Source of the DNA: Oceanospirillum maris DSM 6286
GTDB lineage: Bacteria; Pseudomonadota; Gammaproteobacteria; Pseudomonadales; Halomonadaceae
DNA: 64,000 nt
Reading direction: 5' to 3'
Assembly: GCF_000422865.1 (NCBI RefSeq)
Contig: NZ_AUGW01000007.1
Span: forward strand, 227,944 to 291,943
The notes under the pieces were generated by a model. It saw nothing but the letters and a program-made list of their open reading frames with translations. It was not told the origin of the DNA and ran no database searches. The position numbers and the translations under genes are program-made. This document shows positions 8,869 to 18,266 of this stretch, piece by piece (within the stretch, counting starts at the first letter, position 1; each line of letters begins with the position of its first letter).

Positions 8869-10542
8869 ATGCGTGAATCTTTTGGTAGCTGGACCCGTAG
8901 TGGATCTCCCTGGGTTTGGTTGAATGCCGGTGCGGTAGCCATCAGCGTGGTTATGGTGATTGGCCTGTTAGCGTTGATCGCCTCCCGTGGCTTAGGCCAC
9001 TTTTGGCCAGCGGCTGTTCTAGAGACGGAAGTTCGTACCCCTGATCAGGTTTACCATCTTGTGGGTGAGAAGGTGGAAACCGTTTCTGTACCGACAGAGC
9101 AAATACGCTCTGCCGGTATTCAGATCCAAAGCGAAAAAGAAACTGTTGAGCGTTTTTTGATCAAGACCGGCAACCGTGATGTTTACGGTTCCGACTTCCG
9201 TTGGGTTCTGGAAGAGTTTGTTCAAGACGTGACCTACCCAGAAAACTTGATCGCTGTAGAGCGTCGTGAGTGGGGTAACTTATACGGTTACTTGCTGGCG
9301 CTGAAAGAAAAAGGTGAAACGGTTGCCGTTCAAGCGGCTGGGGAAAATAGCATCTGGCCAGAGTTTGAGAAGCGTATTGAACGCGCCCTAGCCATTCATG
9401 AAGAGATCTATCAGATCGAAAAGCATGATATTGGACGTATCAACTATGCTATTGAACGCCTGCGTCTTAAGCAGCGTGGTTTTGAGCTAAAAGGTGAAGA
9501 TAGCCCGCAGAATATTGCTGAACTTGATGCTGAGCGCGCTGTACTTAACGCCGAATATGAAGTATTGCAAAGACAGTTAGCAGAACTTTATATCGCTGCG
9601 AACCGGGATAGCTTTGTTACTCAAGCAATGAATGGGCAAACGGTCGAAGTTTCACTAAGTAAAGTCGTTCGTGCTTATCAGCCCAACCAAATGGGCGTGA
9701 TGGCAAAAATGGGCTTTTATGGTTCAAAGCTCTGGGAATTTCTAACGGATGAGCCCCGGGAGGCCAATACTGAAGGTGGTATTTTCCCTGCGATTTTCGG
9801 CACGGTGATGATGGTTATCCTGATGTCGATTTTGGTCACACCTTTTGGTGTTGTCGCAGCGGTTTACCTGCGTGAATATGCCAAACAGGGCTTTATTACT
9901 CGGATGATCCGTATCGCGGTGAACAATTTGGCTGGTGTACCGTCCATTGTTTACGGTGTATTTGGCTTGGGTTTCTTCGTTTACTTCTTAGGGGGGCATG
10001 TTGATGAACTCTTCTTCCCAGAAGCATTGCCAGCGCCAACCTTTGGTACGCCAGGCTTAATGTGGGCCTCGCTAACTCTGGCGCTTTTGACCGTACCTGT
10101 GGTGATTGTGGCGACAGAGGAAGGCTTAGCTCGAATTCCGCGTACGGTACGTGAAGGCTCTTTGGCACTAGGTGCCACTAAAGCAGAAACCCTATGGCGT
10201 GTGGTTCTGCCGATGGCCAGCCCTGCCATGATGACCGGTGTGATTCTAGCGGTAGCCCGTGCAGCGGGTGAGGTAGCCCCTCTGATGCTGGTGGGTGTGG
10301 TGAAATTAGCCCCAAGCTTGCCATTAGATGGTAACTATCCGTTTATCCATCTAGATCAGAAGTTTATGCACCTTGGTTTCCATATCTATGATGTGGGCTT
10401 CCAAAGTCCGAATGTTGAAGCGGCGCGTCCTCTGGTTTACGCCACGGCCCTGCTGCTAGTGATTGTGATCGCACTGCTTAACTTAAGTGCTATTTCGATC
10501 CGTAACCATCTACGTGAGAAATACAAATCACTTGAGATGTAG
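8869..10542 (+). CDS. pstA: Phosphate ABC transporter permease PstA, enlarged form
   Basis: The second permease subunit, 557 residues against about 300 in E. coli. It has the same plan as its neighbour: one N-terminal helix (about residues 20-45), a long extracytoplasmic insertion rich in charged heptads (about 50-290), then the permease domain from about 300. The EAA loop reads REGSLALGATKAETLWRVVLPMASP. The insertion contains coiled-coil-like stretches (EEIYQIEKHDIGRINYAIERL). It starts 27 bases after pstC behind an AAGGA site, so the two are translated from one mRNA. A hairpin separates it from pstB. Confidence 0.93.
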   Translation: MRESFGSWTRSGSPWVWLNAGAVAISVVMVIGLLALIASRGLGHFWPAAVLETEVRTPDQVYHLVGEKVETVSVPTEQIRSAGIQIQSEKETVERFLIKTGNRDVYGSDFRWVLEEFVQDVTYPENLIAVERREWGNLYGYLLALKEKGETVAVQAAGENSIWPEFEKRIERALAIHEEIYQIEKHDIGRINYAIERLRLKQRGFELKGEDSPQNIAELDAERAVLNAEYEVLQRQLAELYIAANRDSFVTQAMNGQTVEVSLSKVVRAYQPNQMGVMAKMGFYGSKLWEFLTDEPREANTEGGIFPAIFGTVMMVILMSILVTPFGVVAAVYLREYAKQGFITRMIRIAVNNLAGVPSIVYGVFGLGFFVYFLGGHVDELFFPEALPAPTFGTPGLMWASLTLALLTVPVVIVATEEGLARIPRTVREGSLALGATKAETLWRVVLPMASPAMMTGVILAVARAAGEVAPLMLVGVVKLAPSLPLDGNYPFIHLDQKFMHLGFHIYDVGFQSPNVEAARPLVYATALLLVIVIALLNLSAISIRNHLREKYKSLEM

Positions 10543-10549
10543 GCCTTAA

Positions 10550-10583
10550 CGGCTGCGGTTGTCTTCTATGGTCGCCGCAGTCG
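10550..10583 (+). other. Intercistronic stem-loop between pstA and pstB
   Basis: CGGCTGCGG (10550-10558) is nearly complementary to CCGCAGTCG (10575-10583), with one G-T pair. No U tract follows, so it is more likely an mRNA processing or stability element than a terminator. Confidence 0.5.
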
Positions 10584-10624
10584 TGCTCTTGTTATTGAGA
10601 TAACGAATTTAAGAGAGTATTCCC

Positions 10625-11602
10625 ATGGAAGCTCAAGCTGAAAAAAAAGCGACAGAAGCATTGGCTGTAGCCGATGAACAGACACCAGCGAATAACGCGA
10701 CAGGTTCTTCTATGACAGACACAAGTTCTTCTATGACAGATAAAAATAGTGCAACGGATGCTAAACATTCTAGTGATTCAAAAAGCCACGGTATTGATAT
10801 TAGTGCCATGAATCGCGGTGAAGGCAACACCCTAACGATAGAGCAGGAAACCACCTGTCTAGACGTGCGTAATATGGATCTATTCTATGGCACCAAACAG
10901 GCTTTGTTTGATGTGAATATGATCATTCCTAAGCAACGTGTTACCGCTTTTATTGGCCCGTCGGGTTGTGGTAAATCAACGCTTTTACGCAGTTTGAACC
11001 GTATGAATGATCTGGTTGATGGTTGCCGTATTACCGGTGAAATCAATATGGAAGGCCAGAATATTTACGATAAAAATGTTGATGTGGCTGAGTTGCGTCG
11101 TCGTGTTGGTATGGTGTTTCAGAAGCCGAATCCTTTCCCTAAATCAATCTATGAGAATGTGGCTTACGGCCTGCGTATTCAAGGGATCAACAAGAAGCGT
11201 GTTCTTGATGAAGCGGTAGAGTGGGCCTTGCGCTCAGCGGCTTTATGGGACGAAGTGAAAGATCGTCTGCATGAAAGTGCACTGGGTATGTCCGGTGGTC
11301 AGCAACAGCGTCTGGTTATCGCCCGTACGATTGCGGTAAAACCTGAAGTTCTGTTATTGGATGAGCCTGCGTCAGCGCTAGACCCTATCTCAACCCTTAA
11401 GATCGAAGAGCTGATCTACGAGCTAAAAGATAAGTTCACCATCGCCATCGTAACCCACAATATGCAACAGGCCGCCCGTGTTTCTGATTACACTGCCTTT
11501 ATGTATATGGGGAATCTGATTGAGTTTGGTAACACCGATATGCTGTTTACCAATCCTAAGGAAAAGAAAACCGAAGACTATATCACTGGCCGTTATGGCT
11601 AA
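10625..11602 (+). CDS. pstB: Phosphate ABC transporter ATPase PstB
   Basis: The cytoplasmic ATPase of the Pst importer. Motifs seen are Walker [10 protein letters not shown], the Q-loop [20 protein letters not shown], the signature MSGGQQQRL and Walker [13 protein letters not shown]. The H-loop is in IVTHNM. The core from about residue 75 matches PstB (roughly 250 residues). In front of it is a 75-residue Ser/Thr/Asp/Ala-rich tail with an internal duplication of SSMTD. The ATG at 10625 has a GAGAG site upstream. Internal starts at 10808 or 10874 would remove most of the tail, so the true N-terminus is not certain. Confidence 0.94.
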   Translation: MEAQAEKKATEALAVADEQTPANNATGSSMTDTSSSMTDKNSATDAKHSSDSKSHGIDISAMNRGEGNTLTIEQETTCLDVRNMDLFYGTKQALFDVNMIIPKQRVTAFIGPSGCGKSTLLRSLNRMNDLVDGCRITGEINMEGQNIYDKNVDVAELRRRVGMVFQKPNPFPKSIYENVAYGLRIQGINKKRVLDEAVEWALRSAALWDEVKDRLHESALGMSGGQQQRLVIARTIAVKPEVLLLDEPASALDPISTLKIEELIYELKDKFTIAIVTHNMQQAARVSDYTAFMYMGNLIEFGNTDMLFTNPKEKKTEDYITGRYG

Positions 11603-11675
11603 GTCGGCTGTTATGGCTAATGACGGTACCAATATTTTGGATCTTAAGGTTTTAACGCATATTTAAGGTAGTACC

Positions 11676-12401
11676 ATGGAAATCACAACAGAAACCCATA
11701 GTCATCATATTTCTCAGCAGTTTAATAACGAGCTGGAAGACTTGAAAACCCACCTGCTTGCCATGGGTGGCTTGGTTGAGAAGCAGGTTCAGGATGCGAT
11801 CTATGCCTTAACCGAAGGCGACAGCGCCGTTGCGGAAGAAGTGCGGGCCAATGATCGTAATATCAATGATATGCAGATTAATATTGATGAAGAATGTACC
11901 CGCATTCTGGCGCGCCGCCAGCCTGCGGCAAGTGATCTTCGTTTGGTCATGGCGGTGACACGCACCACCTCTGACCTTGAGCGTATTGGTGATGAGGCGT
12001 CTAAGATTGCCCGTCATGCTATTCAGCTGGCAGAAGAGGGTGAGTCACCGAGGGGTTATATTGAAACCCGGCATATCGGTAATCATGTTCGTAATATGGT
12101 GAAAGATGCCCTAACGTCCTTCGCACGTTTTGATACGGATTTGGCGCTAAAAGTCGCCCAAGAAGATAAAGCCGTGGATTTGGAATACCGTTCTGCCATG
12201 CGGGCATTAGTAACCTTTATGATGGAAGATCCACGCTCTATCAGCCGTGTGCTTAATGTGATCTGGGTTTTGCGCTCTTTGGAGCGTATTGGCGACCATG
12301 CCGACAATATCGCAGAATATGTGATCTATCTTGTTAAAGGCATGGATGTTCGTCACTCCTCCCCTGAGACCATTGAAAAACGATTAAATGATAATCCATA
12401 G
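11676..12401 (+). CDS. phoU: Phosphate signalling regulator PhoU
   Basis: The negative regulator linking Pst transport to PhoR, 241 residues, normal length. It is a two-fold repeated three-helix protein. The metal-binding signature appears as TSDLERIGDEASKIA (about residues 95-109) and again as RSLERIGDHADNIAEYV (about 200-216), both with the E-x2-D/G-D pattern typical of PhoU. It is the last gene of pstSCAB-phoU, 73 bases after pstB with an AAGGTAG site, and ends at a clear terminator. Confidence 0.95.
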   Translation: MEITTETHSHHISQQFNNELEDLKTHLLAMGGLVEKQVQDAIYALTEGDSAVAEEVRANDRNINDMQINIDEECTRILARRQPAASDLRLVMAVTRTTSDLERIGDEASKIARHAIQLAEEGESPRGYIETRHIGNHVRNMVKDALTSFARFDTDLALKVAQEDKAVDLEYRSAMRALVTFMMEDPRSISRVLNVIWVLRSLERIGDHADNIAEYVIYLVKGMDVRHSSPETIEKRLNDNP

Positions 12402-12428
12402 TCTGTGGCTATTCGATTACTTGAAATA

Positions 12429-12451
12429 GGGAGCCTCGGCTCCCTTTTTTT
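12429..12451 (+). terminator. Rho-independent terminator of the pst-phoU operon
   Basis: Stem GGGAGC, loop CTCG, stem GCTCCC (12429-12444), then seven T. Confidence 0.92.
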
Positions 12452-12722
12452 ATGGTGTTTTCATCGCTATTAGCCGTTTTTATCATCATTTATTGTGCTA
12501 TTGCAGGAACTTTATCGTTAAAGTTGGGTAAAGTGAGCAACGGCTAGCAATATTGCAGCAAGTTTTTAAGCGTTCAGTGAAAAGTGTTTAATATTCCAGT
12601 AGGTAGAAAAGCGCAGTAATATGCCGTCGTTAAAGGGTTTTTTCTTAATTGTTTTAATCTCCTTAACGCCCTAAATAGACGCATAAATAAACGCATAAAT
12701 AAACGCATAAATTGAGAGTGGC
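12452..12722. other. Intergenic region with 12-bp tandem repeat upstream of cysZ
   Basis: No coding frame is supported here. At 12681-12713 the 12-mer gcataaataaac is repeated two and three-quarter times, with a degenerate copy just before it (ctaaatagac). The array ends 9 bases before the cysZ ATG, so it forms the leader of that gene. The rest is AT-rich and probably holds the promoter; no operator was recognised. Confidence 0.55.
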
Positions 12723-13460
12723 ATGACACAGATTTTTTCAGGGCCTGCGGCATTTGCCGCTGGTTTTCGTTTGATCATCTTGCCGGGTATGAAACGCTTT
12801 GTCTTCGTACCTCTGGTTAGCAACGTTGTTATTTTGACTGGGTTTATCTGGTTGACCATCAACCTGATTAGCGGCTGGCTTGATGGATTTATTGGCAGCC
12901 TACCAGACTGGCTTAGTTTCCTAAGTTGGCTAATATGGCCGTTAGCGTTAATCAGCATGCTGGGTTTTGTTCTATACGGTTTTAATGCAACGGCTTCGCT
13001 AATTGCAGCTCCGTTTAACGGCCTGTTAGCTGAAAAAGTTGAATCACATCTTCGTGGTGGTCAAGTAAGTTTTCCCGATGAAACCATCAGTGAAATGGCG
13101 CTACGTTCGTTGCAGCGAGAGCTACAAAAGCAGTGGTTTTTCCTGAAGCGTGTTTTGCTATTATTGCTGATTAGCTTTATTCCAGTAGTTAACTTGATCA
13201 GTCCATTTTTATGGTTTTTATTTTCAATTTGGATGCTCTCTTTGCAGTATCTGGATTACCCCATGGACAACCATCAAATAGGTTTCCATGACATGCAGAA
13301 ACGACTTAAAAGCAACTGGTGGCACACGGTAAGTTTTGGGTTAACCCATTATTTATTAATGTTTGTCCCCTTCATTAACCTTATCTTGATGCCTGTGGCC
13401 GTTGCTGGTGCGACCTGGCTTTGGGTCGATCAAGTGTCAACATCTGCCGATGACACTTGA
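12723..13460 (+). CDS. cysZ: Sulfate transporter CysZ
   Basis: An integral membrane protein for sulfate uptake feeding cysteine synthesis, 245 residues (E. coli about 253). The N-terminus FSGPAAFAAGFRLIILPGMKRFVFVPL matches the family. Hydrophobic segments lie at about 25-50, 60-90, 135-175 and 200-230, with the amphipathic and hemi-penetrating pattern of CysZ. The segment YLDYPMDNHQIGFHDMQKRL is the conserved cytoplasmic loop. It sits alone between phoU and a response regulator, and nothing in the region ties it to the Pho genes. Confidence 0.9.
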   Translation: MTQIFSGPAAFAAGFRLIILPGMKRFVFVPLVSNVVILTGFIWLTINLISGWLDGFIGSLPDWLSFLSWLIWPLALISMLGFVLYGFNATASLIAAPFNGLLAEKVESHLRGGQVSFPDETISEMALRSLQRELQKQWFFLKRVLLLLLISFIPVVNLISPFLWFLFSIWMLSLQYLDYPMDNHQIGFHDMQKRLKSNWWHTVSFGLTHYLLMFVPFINLILMPVAVAGATWLWVDQVSTSADDT

Positions 13461-13496
13461 GTGCCCATCAGGCGTGAAGGGTAACAGAGAAGTATT

Positions 13497-14336
13497 ATGA
13501 AACCAGCCCGAATACTTGTTGTAGATGATGCTAAGTTTACCCGTGATCTAATGGTAAAAGCGGTTAAAATTGAGTTCCCTCAGTTTGAGGTTGAAACGGC
13601 TCAAGATGGCCGTAAGGCGCAAAAACTGTTAGAGATTTCCCGCTTTGATCTGGTGCTTTGTGATTGGGAAATGCCTGAAATGTCGGGTATTGAACTACTC
13701 ACTTGGCTGCGGGAGCAAAGCGAAAGCCGCAATAAAGATGTTTCCTTTATTATGGTGACCAGCCTTGGAGATAAGGAGTACGTGGTTGAAGCGGCTCAGC
13801 ATGGCGTAACGGACTACATCACGAAGCCCTTCAATAATGATCAGTTAGTCAGCAAAGTAACGAAGCAAATGGTTAAACAAGGCATTATTAGCCGAGGCGA
13901 GCTGGCTAGCATTGTTAGTCGCCGAACCCATGTTATGGGTGGCGGAACAACCGCTAATGTTTTGACCAGTAAGCAGGGAATGAGTGGTTCAGCGCCCTCA
14001 AGTCAAGCCCCTCGTCGTGTACGCGGTAAAGCCATGCTGCTATTTGGTGAGCATAAGCTGCCCGTGACGATCCGTGAGCTAAATACTCAAGAAGTGATTG
14101 CGGTGATACCCCGTGATCAAGCATTGCCTGAGATGTTTGAAGAGCTATCGGTTGGGTTTATCGCTGGTCAGGTCGAGAAGCAGATGCGCTTAACCACTAG
14201 AGGTTGTGTCACTCTGCTACAGGCCCAGGAAAAGCGCGTCACCGCAGAAAACGTTTATGTGGGGATACGCTTTGTTGATATGGACGAGAAGTCCAGCCAG
14301 TTACTATCAAAAATCATCGCGCGGCTGAGTAGTTAA
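13497..14336 (+). CDS. Response regulator with REC domain and PilZ-like C-terminus
   Basis: A 279-residue regulator. Residues 1-125 form a receiver domain: acidic pair DD (10-11), phospho-acceptor Asp in LVLCDWEMPEMSG (near 58), Thr in IMVTSLGD and Lys in YITKPF. A linker rich in Gly/Ser precedes a C-terminal region (about 178-279) whose strand pattern (RGKAMLLFGEHKLPVTIRELN...VGIRFVDMD) resembles a PilZ-type domain, suggesting a surface or motility output; this is an inference. Pseudomonas has a similar gene at the same place between phoU and phoR. Its last 30 bases overlap the end of phoR on the other strand. Confidence 0.8.
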   Translation: MKPARILVVDDAKFTRDLMVKAVKIEFPQFEVETAQDGRKAQKLLEISRFDLVLCDWEMPEMSGIELLTWLREQSESRNKDVSFIMVTSLGDKEYVVEAAQHGVTDYITKPFNNDQLVSKVTKQMVKQGIISRGELASIVSRRTHVMGGGTTANVLTSKQGMSGSAPSSQAPRRVRGKAMLLFGEHKLPVTIRELNTQEVIAVIPRDQALPEMFEELSVGFIAGQVEKQMRLTTRGCVTLLQAQEKRVTAENVYVGIRFVDMDEKSSQLLSKIIARLSS

Positions 14337-15686
14337 ATCTGATAGTTCGGGACTCTGAGCAAAAAGATGCTCATTGTGCCGGCTTTTATCTCCTGGCCAG
14401 ATAAGACGTGCATCGGGAAAAATACAGGTAAAGCAGGTGCCTTTTCCTACGTCACTTTTGATCTCTAGTTTAGCATCGTGACGCAGTAATACGTGCTTCA
14501 CAATCGCTAGGCCAAGGCCGGTGCCACCGGTTTCTGCGGAACGCCCTTTATCAACCCGGTAGAAGCGCTCTGTCAGGCGTGGCAAGTGGCGAGCACTAAT
14601 CCCTTCCCCATTGTCTTCTACGATTAGGGTTGCCCCCTGAGGCTGCTCTAGCCAGCGCATATTAATGTGAGAACGAGGCGGCGTGTATTTCACAGCATTA
14701 AAAACGAGATTTGAGATGGCGCTGCGCAGCTCGTTTTCAGAGCCGATAATTTGAGCGGGTGTTTGTTGATCAATATGAATCTGGTGATCTTTTTCTCCAC
14801 TAAGCAGCAAGGCATCTTGTCGGATACTTTCTAGCATCAATTGAATATCAATATGCTGCTGTTGGCCTTCTATATCGGTGGTTTCAAGCCGGGATAAGAG
14901 CAAAAGATCATTAATAATATTTTGCATTCTGCGTGATTGCTGCTGCATCTGTTGGGTGGCGCGGCCCCAGCGTGGCGGTAGTTGGTCGCTATAGTCGCCG
15001 AAGGTTTCTAAATAGCCATTGATGACGGTTAGCGGTGTGCGCAACTCATGGGATACGTTCGCAACAAAGTCTTTTCGCATCTGCTCAAGGCGGTACAGGC
15101 GGGTAACATTTCGCACCAGCATCAGGCGTTCATTGCGGCCAAAAATAGTGACTTGGTACTCCAAAACTACATTGTCGTCCACGGGTGAATGCAGTACGAG
15201 AGGGTCTTGATAGTCCTGACGATCATAGTAAGTAATAAAGCGCGGATCACGCAGTAGGTTGGTTAGCGCCTGACCTTTATCTGATGGTGAGCGGAATCCT
15301 AATAGGCCTTCAGCCGCACGGTTCCACCACTCAAGGCAGCCGTGTTGATCGATCATCACTACCGCATCTTTTAGGGCACCGCTGGAGCGTTGCACCTTAT
15401 GGATAATCTCGGTGAGATGCTGTTGCTGGCTTTGGTAACGTTTTTGGTGGCGGTACATTTTATCAAAAAGATAGCCCCAGATACCCCAGCTCTCAGGTGG
15501 TGCGGCATTGGCATTTTTTTCGAGCCAGTTATCCAGTCGCTGTAAAAAGAGTAACGCGAATAAAATATACACTCCCATTACGGTCACAAGCGCCCAAGCC
15601 ATTGAGCCGGAGATCCAACCAATAACGGCAGCAAAAAGGGCGATGTAAAGCATCCGGGTGAGTTCTGCTTGCCAGATAGGAGTCAC
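14307..15686 (-). CDS. phoR: Phosphate regulon sensor histidine kinase PhoR
   Basis: The inner-membrane sensor kinase partner of PhoB, 459 residues. Two adjacent helices (about residues 12-50) have almost no periplasmic loop, typical of PhoR, which senses through PstSCAB-PhoU. A PAS domain follows (about 95-195, VVMIDQHGCLEWWNRAA). The dimerisation domain carries the phospho-accepting His in FVANVSHELRTPLTVINGYLE, and the ATPase domain shows the N box (NLVFNAVKYTP), G1 (VEDNGEGI) and G2 (GGTGLGLAIV). The C-terminal tail of about 35 residues is slightly longer than usual. It lies 118 bases downstream of phoB in the same direction. Confidence 0.94.
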   Translation of the reverse strand: MTPIWQAELTRMLYIALFAAVIGWISGSMAWALVTVMGVYILFALLFLQRLDNWLEKNANAAPPESWGIWGYLFDKMYRHQKRYQSQQQHLTEIIHKVQRSSGALKDAVVMIDQHGCLEWWNRAAEGLLGFRSPSDKGQALTNLLRDPRFITYYDRQDYQDPLVLHSPVDDNVVLEYQVTIFGRNERLMLVRNVTRLYRLEQMRKDFVANVSHELRTPLTVINGYLETFGDYSDQLPPRWGRATQQMQQQSRRMQNIINDLLLLSRLETTDIEGQQQHIDIQLMLESIRQDALLLSGEKDHQIHIDQQTPAQIIGSENELRSAISNLVFNAVKYTPPRSHINMRWLEQPQGATLIVEDNGEGISARHLPRLTERFYRVDKGRSAETGGTGLGLAIVKHVLLRHDAKLEIKSDVGKGTCFTCIFPDARLIWPGDKSRHNEHLFAQSPELSDLTTQPRDDF

Positions 15687-15804
15687 AAGCGATTACCTTA
15701 CTTAAAATGATCAAGTGATAAGTGGTTAAACGGCCCGATCCGAGCAAGCGAATCAGGCCGTTTGAGTCTAGGGATTAGGTGAGCGTTAAGGCCGAGCCTT
15801 AATT

Positions 15805-16494
15805 TTAAACCTTAATCGAGAAACGGTAGCCTGTTCCTCGGACCGTTTGAATCAGTTGCTCATGCTTCTCACCTAAGGCTTTACGCAAGCGGCGAATATG
15901 AACGTCTACGGTACGCTCTTCAACATAAACGTTACCACCCCAGACTTGATCCAATAGCTGATTGCGAGTGTAAGCCCGCTCTTGATGCGTCATAAAGAAC
16001 TGCAGCAAGCGAAACTCCGTAGGGCCGATCTCCAAGGGATCACCGTTAGAGGTTACTCTATGGCTTGCAGGATCAAGCATAAGGCCGCCTACATCGACAG
16101 GATCTTCAATCCCCTTAGGTGTTGTCCGGCGTAGCACGGCTTTGAGTCGTGCTACCAGTTCACGGGGCGAGAAAGGTTTGGTGATATAGTCATCCGCACC
16201 GGCTTCTAAGCCCTGTACCTTGTTGTCTTCTTCACCCTTTGCGGTGAGCATAATCACAGGGGTTTCCGCGGTGACTGGATCACGCTTTAGGCGGCGAGCA
16301 AGCTCGACTCCACTGGTTCCTGGCATCATCCAGTCAAGCAGGATAAGGTCGGGGCGTTTGTCGATTACCAAGGCATGGGCTTGCTGGGCATTTTCAGCCT
16401 CTAGGCAGGTGTAGTCTGCCATCTCAAGCGCAACAGCGATCATCTCCCTGATCGGAGCTTCGTCATCCACAATCAGGACGGTTTTTCCTGTCAT
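15805..16494 (-). CDS. phoB: Phosphate regulon response regulator PhoB
   Basis: An OmpR-family transcription factor, 229 residues, same as E. coli PhoB. The receiver domain has the acidic cluster DDE (10-12), phospho-Asp in [10 protein letters not shown] (near 54), Thr in IMLTAKGEE and Lys in [11 protein letters not shown]. The C-terminal winged helix shows the recognition region [30 protein letters not shown]. It binds Pho boxes such as those found here before pstS, pstC and phoB itself. The Pho box at 16556-16573 on the same strand suggests autoactivation of phoBR. Confidence 0.97.
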   Translation of the reverse strand: MTGKTVLIVDDEAPIREMIAVALEMADYTCLEAENAQQAHALVIDKRPDLILLDWMMPGTSGVELARRLKRDPVTAETPVIMLTAKGEEDNKVQGLEAGADDYITKPFSPRELVARLKAVLRRTTPKGIEDPVDVGGLMLDPASHRVTSNGDPLEIGPTEFRLLQFFMTHQERAYTRNQLLDQVWGGNVYVEERTVDVHIRRLRKALGEKHEQLIQTVRGTGYRFSIKV

Positions 16495-16539
16495 TTCCGT
16501 GTTCCCGTCTAAGTCGGTTATGTCATCAATAATGCCTTT

Positions 16540-16573
16540 ATTACAGCGATTAAATATGACAATAAGATGACAT
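16540..16573 (-). promoter_or_regulatory. PhoB-dependent promoter of phoBR
   Basis: Read on the minus strand: ATGTCAT, spacer CTTA, TTGTCAT (16573 to 16556), followed after 10 bases by TGTAAT (16545 to 16540). The 7-4-7 plus 10-base layout matches the other two Pho promoters in this window. Confidence 0.8.
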
Positions 16574-16594
16574 GATGACGTTTATGTTAATTCG

Positions 16595-17479
16595 CTAGCG
16601 TACGGCATAGTCTGCAATAATACCTATTAGGATCAATAAGCCTACCCAGTGGTTGTTTAAAAATGCTTTAAAACAGCCTTCGCGCTGGCGGTTAAGGGTC
16701 AGTTTTCCTTGATAAATAAACAACCCTATTGCCCCAGCAAGGCCGAGATAAAAGAAGCTTCCCAAGCCTTTATCGTTCGCCACAATCAACAGGGCGATAA
16801 CCGCCAATAGCTGCAATAGCGCGATAATATGGCGATCCAGATCACCGAATAAAATGGCTGTGGATTTTACCCCGATTTTTACATCATCATTACGATCGAC
16901 CATGGCATATTGCGTATCGTAAGCCACAGTCCAGAGCAACTTAGCGGTAAAAAGTAGCCAAGCTTCAACCGGTACGGAATTGGTTTGTGCCGCGTAAGCC
17001 ATCGGAATCGCCCACGAAAAAGCCGCCCCTAAAATGACTTGGGGTAGATGGGTATAGCGCTTCATAAAAGGGTACATAAAGGCCAGTAGTATTCCGCCTA
17101 GGGAGAGAATAATTGTCAGAGGGTTGGTCATTAATACCAAACCAAAGGAGATAAGCCCTAGGGTGATAAAAAGCCCAATAGCTTCTTTTGCCGTTACCTC
17201 TCCTGTGGCAAGGGGGCGCTCTTTGGTGCGCTCAACATGGCCGTCTATTTTTCGGTCTGCAAAATCATTAATTACGCAGCCCGCAGCCCGCATACTGTAA
17301 ACCCCAAGAATAAAGATAGTTAACACATCCCAATCTGGTGCACCTTCCGCTGCAATCCAGAGCGCCCATAGGGTTGGCCACAGCAGCAAGTAGGTGCCAA
17401 TAGGGCGGTCAATGCGCATCAGTTTAATATAGTGTGGAAACTGCTGACGAAGGTGCTGTGCAAAGGCAAGAGATGACAT
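16595..17479 (-). CDS. ubiA: 4-hydroxybenzoate octaprenyltransferase UbiA
   Basis: A membrane prenyltransferase that attaches the polyprenyl tail to 4-hydroxybenzoate in ubiquinone synthesis, 294 residues. The first Asp-rich motif is [21 protein letters not shown] (about residues 72-92) and the second is [20 protein letters not shown] (about 190-210), both needed for Mg-diphosphate binding. Eight to nine hydrophobic segments follow the family pattern. It starts 5 bases after the ubiC stop, so ubiCA form one operon as in E. coli. Confidence 0.96.
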   Translation of the reverse strand: MSSLAFAQHLRQQFPHYIKLMRIDRPIGTYLLLWPTLWALWIAAEGAPDWDVLTIFILGVYSMRAAGCVINDFADRKIDGHVERTKERPLATGEVTAKEAIGLFITLGLISFGLVLMTNPLTIILSLGGILLAFMYPFMKRYTHLPQVILGAAFSWAIPMAYAAQTNSVPVEAWLLFTAKLLWTVAYDTQYAMVDRNDDVKIGVKSTAILFGDLDRHIIALLQLLAVIALLIVANDKGLGSFFYLGLAGAIGLFIYQGKLTLNRQREGCFKAFLNNHWVGLLILIGIIADYAVR

Positions 17480-17484
17480 AGGGC

Positions 17485-18129
17485 TTATCCTTTGGGGGGC
17501 GTTAGCATAGTGTTAAGGGCAGGTGAGGCACTAGGGACGGTTTCGGTATTAGAGCTTAAGGGGAACAGTTGCTGATGTTGACGAAAGGGTTCCAGAAACA
17601 GCTCTGTTACCAGCAAAGGTGCTTGGCGAATCTCAAAGGTGGAGCGCCGACCCCAAATAAAAGGCGTAGAAAAATCAGGCGTATAGGGGGTTATTTCCAT
17701 AGGGGTTCGTTTGGTTTGGGCATTCTTGAACAGCACGCTACCTAAGGAACGGTTGCCCAGCATCATTAAGTGGCGATTGCCTTGATGTAGCGTTGGCAAG
17801 GGAATAACGGTACGGGCAAAGACCCACGGCTGGTTTTCTCCGTGTAAAATCACTTGGCGAATCAAAGCGTATTGCTGGCTATCCATTGCAAGTAGGCGAC
17901 ATTCGTTTAATGCAGGGCGCATTAAGCATTGCTGCAACAGTTGGACGTGAAAACGCTGGCCGCTAACCTGCTTTAATCGGCGGGTTAATGACGTGCTATC
18001 GGTTAGCCAGTCCAGCCAAGTGCTATCGGGTTGAATATACCCCGGAGCGTAGGGGCGAACCCAGTTTAATACATCCCAGTCTAAGCGGGTTATCGCTTGA
18101 GGGGACTTCCGTTGATGCAGATCCAACAC
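17485..18129 (-). CDS. ubiC: Chorismate pyruvate-lyase UbiC
   Basis: Converts chorismate to 4-hydroxybenzoate plus pyruvate, the first step of ubiquinone synthesis, supplying UbiA. Family landmarks are [20 protein letters not shown], the buried Arg in [31 protein letters not shown] and [10 protein letters not shown] with a C-terminal FLE segment. The start is uncertain. The open frame extends to 18234 (ATG at 18195 has no ribosome site), but an AAAGAGG lies just before GTG 18129 and TTG 18126, and that start gives an N-terminus close to family length. The C-terminal 30 residues are extra and Ser/Thr/Pro-rich. Confidence 0.88.
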   Translation of the reverse strand: MLDLHQRKSPQAITRLDWDVLNWVRPYAPGYIQPDSTWLDWLTDSTSLTRRLKQVSGQRFHVQLLQQCLMRPALNECRLLAMDSQQYALIRQVILHGENQPWVFARTVIPLPTLHQGNRHLMMLGNRSLGSVLFKNAQTKRTPMEITPYTPDFSTPFIWGRRSTFEIRQAPLLVTELFLEPFRQHQQLFPLSSNTETVPSASPALNTMLTPPKG

Positions 18130-18266
18130 ATGCCTCTTTGATCCATCTTCTTGATGGGCGGAGATTCTACCATAGTGGGGAAAAAACCTTTGCATCGGGC
18201 ATAGTGGGCTGCTTAAATATCTGCGGTCACACACGGATTAATAGAAATAACAAAAGAGGATAACGC

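Noticed and set aside
12681..12713. Short repeats as a CRISPR array
   Set aside because: The 12-base units are contiguous without spacers; no cas gene is present anywhere in the window.
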